A model generated the notes under the pieces. That model worked only from the letters and a program-made list of their open reading frames with translations, did no database searches and was not told the origin of the DNA. The position numbers and the translations under genes are program-made. This document shows, one piece after another, positions 5,955 through 10,263 of a stretch of 10,263 nucleotides of DNA. Each line of letters begins with the position of its first letter. The first letter of the stretch is position 1. Origin of the DNA: CAZGYE01 sp964530165 (GTDB lineage: Bacteria; Planctomycetota; Planctomycetia; Planctomycetales; Planctomycetaceae); contig CAZGYE010000215.1 in assembly GCA_964530165.1 (NCBI GenBank), positions 1 through 10,263 on the forward strand. The letters are read 5' to 3'.

Positions 5955-8000
5955 GTGAACGGTTTTGTTCGAGTCCTGCCTCATCTCTGGCCGCATCGCC
6001 GCAAGTTGTTTCTTTCTACGGTGTTCGGCAGTTTGGTTGCGTTGTTCTGGGGCTTGAATCTCTCGATTGCGTTTCCGATCGTCAAAGTCCTGCTGGAAAG
6101 GCAGAGTCTGGGCGACTATGTCAACCAGGAAATCGCGAAGACCGAGGGAAAAATCCACCTCCGGAATCTCGAGCTCGAAAAAATTGATCAGGAGCTTGAC
6201 GAGCTAATCGCCACCGGGCGAGCCGACCCGGGTGCCAAGGTCCGCATCAGTAAGGAGCAGGCCGGAGAATTGTCGGTGCTGAGCACGGCTTCGTGGAAGC
6301 TGTTGGTGATGAACTGGTTGAAGTCGTACGTTATTGGGTGGCTTCCCCGAGACCAATTTGACACGTTCGCCCTGATTCTGGCCGTCCTGTTAGCGGCAAC
6401 GTTGATCAAAGGGATCTGCATTTTCATTCAGGACGTCCTGATCGGCAGCGTTGTCGAGCTGACGGTCATGTCGATTCGCAAGGAATGCTTTCGCCGTACG
6501 CTGGCCCTTGATTATCAGACCCTGGCCATGAAGGGCACTCCCGAGCTCATGTCCCGCTTCACCTACGACATGACGGTGTTGTCCAGCGGGCTGCTCTTAC
6601 TGGGCGGCAAAGTGATTCGCGAACCGTTGAAGGCGGCGGTCTGCTTGGTGTTGGCGTTTTGGTTGTGTTGGCAATTGACACTGCTTTCACTGTTGTTCGC
6701 TCCGCTGGCGGTGCTGATTTTTTATCGAATCGGCAAGAAGCTGAAGCGGGCCAGTCATCGGCTGATGGAGAGCATGTCGCATTTGTACAAGACCCTTGAG
6801 GAAACATTCGACGCCGCGAAAATTGTCATCGCCTTTCAGGGAGGACGCCGCCACCGACAGCGATTTCATCGTGAGAACAAAGAGTACTTCTCCAAGGCCC
6901 TGAAGATTGTCCGAATCGACTCGTTGACCAGTCCGACCACGGAAGTGCTCGGGCTGTTGGCCGCATTCATCGCTTTGCTTCCCGGCGCCTATCTGGTTCT
7001 GCGAGGTACGACGTCGATCTGGGGAATCCGGCTGCTCTCGGGTGGTCCCTGGGTCTTCGCAGATTTGGCGCTGTTGTACGCGTTTCTGGCAGGGATTATC
7101 GACCCGGCCCGTAAGCTGTCGACGGTGTACGCGAAGATCAAACGGTCTTCGGCGGCCGCCGACCGCGTTTTTCAGCTCGTCGACTGCCAACCGCTGGTCC
7201 GACAATCCACGACTCCGAAATCACTGGGCCGCCACTCAAAATCGATCGAATTTCGGAAGGTCAACTTCGCCTATGCACGCCACGACCGCGACGCATCGGT
7301 TCGGCCGGCCGTGCTGGAGGACGTCAACCTGACGGTGCGCGCCGGCGAAGTCGTTGTCGTGGTGGGGGAGAACGGTTCGGGCAAGTCGACGTTGGTGAAT
7401 CTGCTGCCCCGCTTTTACGATCCCGATCGCGGGGCGGTCCTGGTCGACGGCGTCGACATTCGCGAAGCGCGTCTGCGCGATCTGCGCTCTCAGCTGGGCA
7501 TGGTCACCCAGGAGACACTCCTTTTTGATGAGACGATCTACGAAAACATTCGCTACGGAAAACCGGACGCAACCCGTGCTGAGATCGAAGAAGCCGCTTG
7601 CAGGGCGCACGTCACGCAATTCGCCGATCAACTGCCCGAAGGCTTCGAAACCCGTGTCGGCGAGAAAGGACAACGTCTCTCGGGCGGGCAACGTCAACGC
7701 ATTGCCTTGGCGCGCGCCATGCTGCGGGACCCGGCAATTCTGATCCTCGACGAGGCGACCTCGGCCATCGATGCGCAAAGCGAATTGCTGATTCACGAAG
7801 CTCTACGCAGCTTTGTGAAGGGTCGCACCACGTTCATCGTCACGCACTCGGTCAGCCAAAGTTGCCTCGACTTTGTGACGCGAATTGTCGTCATGGATCA
7901 GGCCCGATTGATCGCCGCCGGAACCCACCAAGAGCTGATCGACACCTGTACGGTCTATCGGGACCTCTTCCGGGCACACACGCGGCAAAAAGCCGGGTAG
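5955..8000 (+). CDS. ABC exporter, fused permease and ATPase (MsbA-like)
   Basis: The product of about 681 residues fuses a type I exporter membrane domain to an ATPase and should work as a homodimer in the cytoplasmic membrane. After a short VRVLPHLWPHRRK start comes TM1, then a charged, partly coiled-coil insertion (about residues 50-135) before TM2, longer than the usual first extracytoplasmic loop. The ATPase is complete: Walker A GENGSGKST with K477, a Q-loop (VTQETLLF), signature LSGGQ (575-579), Walker B LILDE with D599 and E600, and the switch histidine H631. This fits lipid, glycolipid or peptide export, but the substrate is unknown. No ATG is available: GTG 5955 is preferred because GAG lies eight bases upstream, with TTG 5949 as an alternative. 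A heptamer-repeat gap separates it from the prenyltransferase-repeat gene. Confidence 0.92.
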   Translation: MNGFVRVLPHLWPHRRKLFLSTVFGSLVALFWGLNLSIAFPIVKVLLERQSLGDYVNQEIAKTEGKIHLRNLELEKIDQELDELIATGRADPGAKVRISKEQAGELSVLSTASWKLLVMNWLKSYVIGWLPRDQFDTFALILAVLLAATLIKGICIFIQDVLIGSVVELTVMSIRKECFRRTLALDYQTLAMKGTPELMSRFTYDMTVLSSGLLLLGGKVIREPLKAAVCLVLAFWLCWQLTLLSLLFAPLAVLIFYRIGKKLKRASHRLMESMSHLYKTLEETFDAAKIVIAFQGGRRHRQRFHRENKEYFSKALKIVRIDSLTSPTTEVLGLLAAFIALLPGAYLVLRGTTSIWGIRLLSGGPWVFADLALLYAFLAGIIDPARKLSTVYAKIKRSSAAADRVFQLVDCQPLVRQSTTPKSLGRHSKSIEFRKVNFAYARHDRDASVRPAVLEDVNLTVRAGEVVVVVGENGSGKSTLVNLLPRFYDPDRGAVLVDGVDIREARLRDLRSQLGMVTQETLLFDETIYENIRYGKPDATRAEIEEAACRAHVTQFADQLPEGFETRVGEKGQRLSGGQRQRIALARAMLRDPAILILDEATSAIDAQSELLIHEALRSFVKGRTTFIVTHSVSQSCLDFVTRIVVMDQARLIAAGTHQELIDTCTVYRDLFRAHTRQKAG

Positions 8001-8028
8001 CTCTCAGCGTTCAGCTCTCGGCGTCCAG
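8001..8028. repeat. Four degenerate heptamer repeats right after the exporter stop
   Basis: The sequence reads CTCTCAG, CGTTCAG, CTCTCGG, CGTCCAG, i.e. two 14-bp copies with two mismatches. It begins at the base after the TAG stop codon. It belongs to the same loose family of 7-bp repeats seen at 8153-8180 and 8551-8592. Confidence 0.7.
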
Positions 8029-8038
8029 CAGCAAGAAA

Positions 8039-8100
8039 GCTGATTGCTACCGCTGATTGCTGACCGCTGATTGCTGATTGCTGACCGCTGACCGCTGGGT
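8039..8100. repeat. Tandem heptamer array GCTGATT/GCTGACC
   Basis: Nine consecutive units follow a 7-bp period: GCTGATT and GCTGACC alternate irregularly, with one 6-bp unit (GCTACC, 8046-8051) and a terminal GCTGGGT. There is no spacer between units, so it is not a CRISPR array. It fills much of the gap between the exporter and the prenyltransferase-repeat gene. Confidence 0.85.
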
Positions 8101-8152
8101 TCCTCATCGAGGAGCTGTTATTGTAGAGATTGCGTCCACCATGACGCCGACA

Positions 8153-8180
8153 TCCTTGACTCTCAACTCTCAACCCTCAC
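8153..8180. repeat. Short CTCTCAA heptamer run just before the prenyltransferase-repeat gene
   Basis: Two exact CTCTCAA units (8160-8173) are flanked by the degenerate units TCCTTGA and CCCTCAC. The run ends nine bases before the ATG at 8190 and occupies the place where a Shine-Dalgarno sequence would be; none is visible there. The same CTCTCAA unit recurs inside the gene. Confidence 0.7.
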
Positions 8181-8189
8181 AACCAACCC

Positions 8190-9218
8190 ATGGCCGTCGA
8201 CCCGTATCTGATCCGCCTGGTCACTCGCTTGAACGCCGGGCTGGCGCGCATCGATCCGCAGCGGCGAGAACGGCACCGCGCGTTTGTGCTCTCGCAGCAG
8301 CAGCCCGACGGCGGCTTTTGCGGCCGCGACGATCATTCGGATCTCTACTACACGAGCTTCGCGGTGCGCTGTCTGACGATTCTCGGCGGATTGACGCCGG
8401 ACGACTGCCAACGCGTCGGTCAATATCTCAAATCGCACGAACGAAGCCAATTGAGCATCATCGACCTGGTGAGTTGGCTGTTTCTCACTCGGATCATCAG
8501 CTCGTTCAGGGTTGAGGGTCTCGAGTTCAGAGAAGAAACTCGGAAGTTGACGCTCGACTCTCAACGCTCAACTCTCAACTCTCAACGCTCAACCCTTCCC
8601 GACTGGCCCGGCCAGATTGCCGATGTGCTGGAAAGCGTGCGCACCGAAGACGGAGGCTACGCCAAGACCCGCGACGGAGCGGCCGGAAGTACGTACCATT
8701 CCTTCCTCATCGCTCTCGTCTACGAACTGCTTGGAAAATCGGTGCCGAATTCGAATGAGCTCGTCCAATTCGTTTATGACCGGCAGCGCGACGACGGCGG
8801 CTTCGTCGAGATCACCCCCATGCAGCGAAGCGGCACGAATCCCACGGCGGCGGCGGTCGCCCTGCTGGGCATGTTCGATCTCGTGGACGACGAATTGCGC
8901 GAGGACGTCCGCGATTTTCTGCTGGACGTTACCAGTCCCGAAGGGGGATTTCTGGCGAACACACGGATTCCGTTTGGAGACGGGCTCTCGACGTTCACTG
9001 GCCTGCTGACGGCGCAGGACTTAGGATTCGGCCGCATGATCGATACCCACAGAATGGAACAGTTCGTCGCCAAGGAGCTGGAATTTCCGACCGGCGGTTT
9101 CCGCGGCGCTGGTTGGGACAACCAGGCGGACGTCGAGTACAGCTTCTACGGCCTGGGCATCCTCGGGTTGTTGTGGTCGGAAGCGATCTCGATGAGAGGG
9201 CCCAGCTCAGCATGCTGA
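8190..9218 (+). CDS. Prenyltransferase/squalene-oxidase-repeat protein with an in-frame heptamer-repeat insertion
   Basis: The 342-residue product is an alpha-alpha toroid of the prenyltransferase beta-subunit/terpene cyclase type. At least five repeats are marked by GGF or GGY: D40GGF, D154GGY, D202GGF, E251GGF and T301GGF. The wide gap between the first and second holds a degenerate repeat plus residues 107-136, encoded by a heptamer-repeat element and reading as the heptapeptide repeat LNSQRST. In protein farnesyltransferase, Asp, Cys and His bind zinc. My alignment by eye gives D264 kept (DGLSTF), Cys replaced by L266, and His replaced by Y317 (DVEYSFYGL), so classical zinc-dependent prenylation is doubtful. 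No signal peptide is seen. The ATG at 8190 follows an in-frame stop (8157-8159) and has no ribosome site. The end overlaps the symporter gene. Confidence 0.8.
   Translation: MAVDPYLIRLVTRLNAGLARIDPQRRERHRAFVLSQQQPDGGFCGRDDHSDLYYTSFAVRCLTILGGLTPDDCQRVGQYLKSHERSQLSIIDLVSWLFLTRIISSFRVEGLEFREETRKLTLDSQRSTLNSQRSTLPDWPGQIADVLESVRTEDGGYAKTRDGAAGSTYHSFLIALVYELLGKSVPNSNELVQFVYDRQRDDGGFVEITPMQRSGTNPTAAAVALLGMFDLVDDELREDVRDFLLDVTSPEGGFLANTRIPFGDGLSTFTGLLTAQDLGFGRMIDTHRMEQFVAKELEFPTGGFRGAGWDNQADVEYSFYGLGILGLLWSEAISMRGPSSAC
8508..8596. repeat. 89-bp element with 9-bp inverted ends and six heptamers, inside a coding region
   Basis: The ends AGGGTTGAG (8508-8516) and CTCAACCCT (8588-8596) are perfect inverted repeats. 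Between them, six uninterrupted heptamers (8551-8592: CGCTCGA, CTCTCAA, CGCTCAA, CTCTCAA, CTCTCAA, CGCTCAA) span 42 bp, which is also 14 codons, so the frame stays open. The left arm holds looser heptamers (GTTCAGG, GTTGAGG). The encoded residues 107-136 look unlike the rest of the toroid. I saw no clear target-site duplication. Confidence 0.75.
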
Positions 9219-10231
9219 GATTTCTGTGGAAACGTTGGTTTCTGATTGCACTTGTCGCGATGATTGCAGGCGGTATGACGGCAGGCAGGGTCGTCCCGGC
9301 CGATGAGTTCCTCTCTCTGATCGACCGAATCAACCCGCGTCTCAAGGGTCTGCTTCCTGATTTCCCGAGAATGATCACGGCGGCAGTGTTGTTTCTGATG
9401 TCCTTCAGTCTCGACAGCAGTCGACTGCAGGCCTCGTTTCGCTCGCCCAGCCCGGTTCTCTGGGCAGCGGCGGTGAATTACGGAATGATCCCGCTGCTGG
9501 CCTGGCCGTTGATGTCATTGCAGAGCATGCCGGATTTTGCCGTCGGCCTGATGATTGCCGCCAGCGTCCCGTGTACGATGGCCGCCGCTTCAGTCTGGAC
9601 GCGCAAGGCCGGCGGCAACGACGCCGTCTCGCTGATGGTGACCCTGCTGACAAATGCGCTCTGTTTCGCGGTCACGCCCTTCTGGTTGAATTTGACCACC
9701 GGGAACGGCGTGAAACTGGACCTCGTCGGGATGGTGATCCGCTTGCTGGTCGCGGCCCTGCTGCCGACGCTGGCGGGACAACTGCTGCGTCAGTTCTCCA
9801 GGCCGGCAAAGTTCGCGACGCGTCACAAGACGCCCATCGGGGTCGCGGCGCAAGGTTGCATGTTGGGAATCATATTCTTTGCGGCCTGCAAGGTGGGAAG
9901 CCAACTGACCGGAACCGGGCCGAGTCCCGGAATCGGGGCGGTGGGTCTCGTGTGGGGCAGCGCGATTGGCGTGCACCTGTTGGCAATGTTTGCCGGGCTG
10001 CGCGGAGCCGATCTGTTCGGATTCGATCGCGCCGACCGCGTCGCCGTTGCGTTTGCCTCGAGCCAAAAGACGCTGCCGATCGGCGTGTTGTTGGCGACAG
10101 ACCCGTTAATGTTTGGGAACCTGCCGTTTGCCGTCTTTCCGATGTTGATGTACCACGCGTCTCAGTTGTTCATCGACACGGCGATTGCCGCCCGCATGGC
10201 CGCGACGACAAGGAAAAAGGTAACTGTTTAG
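9212..10231 (+). CDS. Bile acid:sodium symporter-family transporter (SBF-like, YfeH type)
   Basis: The 339-residue product is a polytopic inner-membrane protein with about nine or ten hydrophobic segments, the first right after MLRFLWKRW. Two motifs identify the SBF-like/YfeH branch of the BASS family: VPCTMAAASVWTRKAGGND (P120-C121-T122), the first crossover and sodium-site region, and ASSQKTLPIG (S284 to P289), the second. Family members move organic anions with sodium; the substrate here is unknown and bile acids are unlikely in an environmental bacterium. The frame is open back to 9113, but ATG 9212 is preferred: it gives the natural membrane start, has AGAGGG eleven bases upstream, and overlaps the end of the prenyltransferase-repeat gene by 7 bp, which suggests translational coupling. 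Only 32 bp follow the stop in this window, without a visible gene. Confidence 0.9.
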   Translation: MLRFLWKRWFLIALVAMIAGGMTAGRVVPADEFLSLIDRINPRLKGLLPDFPRMITAAVLFLMSFSLDSSRLQASFRSPSPVLWAAAVNYGMIPLLAWPLMSLQSMPDFAVGLMIAASVPCTMAAASVWTRKAGGNDAVSLMVTLLTNALCFAVTPFWLNLTTGNGVKLDLVGMVIRLLVAALLPTLAGQLLRQFSRPAKFATRHKTPIGVAAQGCMLGIIFFAACKVGSQLTGTGPSPGIGAVGLVWGSAIGVHLLAMFAGLRGADLFGFDRADRVAVAFASSQKTLPIGVLLATDPLMFGNLPFAVFPMLMYHASQLFIDTAIAARMAATTRKKVTV

Positions 10232-10263
10232 CCGAATGTAGCGATGAGGAAATTAGGAATCCA

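Noticed and set aside
7236..7796. 186-codon leftward open frame
   Set aside because: It is antisense to the ABC ATPase domain with all its nucleotide-binding motifs; such mirror frames are common in GC-rich genes.
8039..8100. CRISPR array
   Set aside because: The units are 7 bp with no spacers between them, and no cas genes are present.
8078..8515. 145-codon rightward frame beginning in the heptamer repeats
   Set aside because: It is out of frame with the prenyltransferase-repeat gene, and its product is arginine-rich shadow sequence with no domain.
9113..9211. Upstream extension of the symporter start to 9113
   Set aside because: It would overlap the prenyltransferase-repeat gene by over 100 bp and add an arginine-rich tail before the first membrane helix; ATG 9212 has a ribosome site and gives the expected start.

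Overview
The window is about 60% GC, densely coded on both strands, and looks like a chromosomal segment from a member of the Planctomycetota, probably Pirellulales-like. This is an inference from protein types, not from a marker gene. The types are exported proteins of unknown function, a lipoprotein joining a metallopeptidase to a LecA-like beta domain, a stand-alone prenyltransferase-repeat protein, a stray Tat-signal fragment, and many small intergenic palindromes and heptamer repeats. There is no rRNA, tRNA, CRISPR array, transposase or phage gene.

Layout. Positions 1-2207 are read leftward: an exported protein cut by the window edge, a second exported protein just upstream of it (34 bp gap, likely one transcript), and a sugar phosphate isomerase/epimerase-type TIM barrel. 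Positions 2208-2446 are a divergent intergenic region with a perfect TATAAT box and a 62-bp nested palindrome. Rightward from 2447 is a lipoprotein with an HEATH zinc site. Positions 4010-4464 lie between convergent genes and hold no convincing gene, only a large imperfect inverted repeat, a Tat-signal fragment, three compact hairpins of one design and a 12-bp palindrome. Leftward from 5667 is a class V PLP-dependent enzyme of the isopenicillin N epimerase-like type. The 287 bp between it and the next gene (5668-5954) hold no gene I can support.

From 5955 everything is rightward: a complete MsbA-type ABC exporter, about 190 bp filled largely with heptamer tandem repeats, a prenyltransferase/squalene-oxidase-repeat protein, and a bile acid:sodium symporter-family transporter (YfeH type) that overlaps it by 7 bp. 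The last two are probably translationally coupled.

I see no defence island or obvious new multi-gene system. The most notable signals are the family of 7-bp tandem repeats, which appears between genes and also in frame inside the prenyltransferase-like gene; the nested palindrome that would sit in the leader of the metallopeptidase mRNA and ends in a T-rich run; and a prenyltransferase fold whose zinc ligands appear to be mostly replaced. How the genes work together is mostly not visible. The exporter, prenyltransferase-like protein and symporter could share a lipid or isoprenoid theme, but that is only inference.
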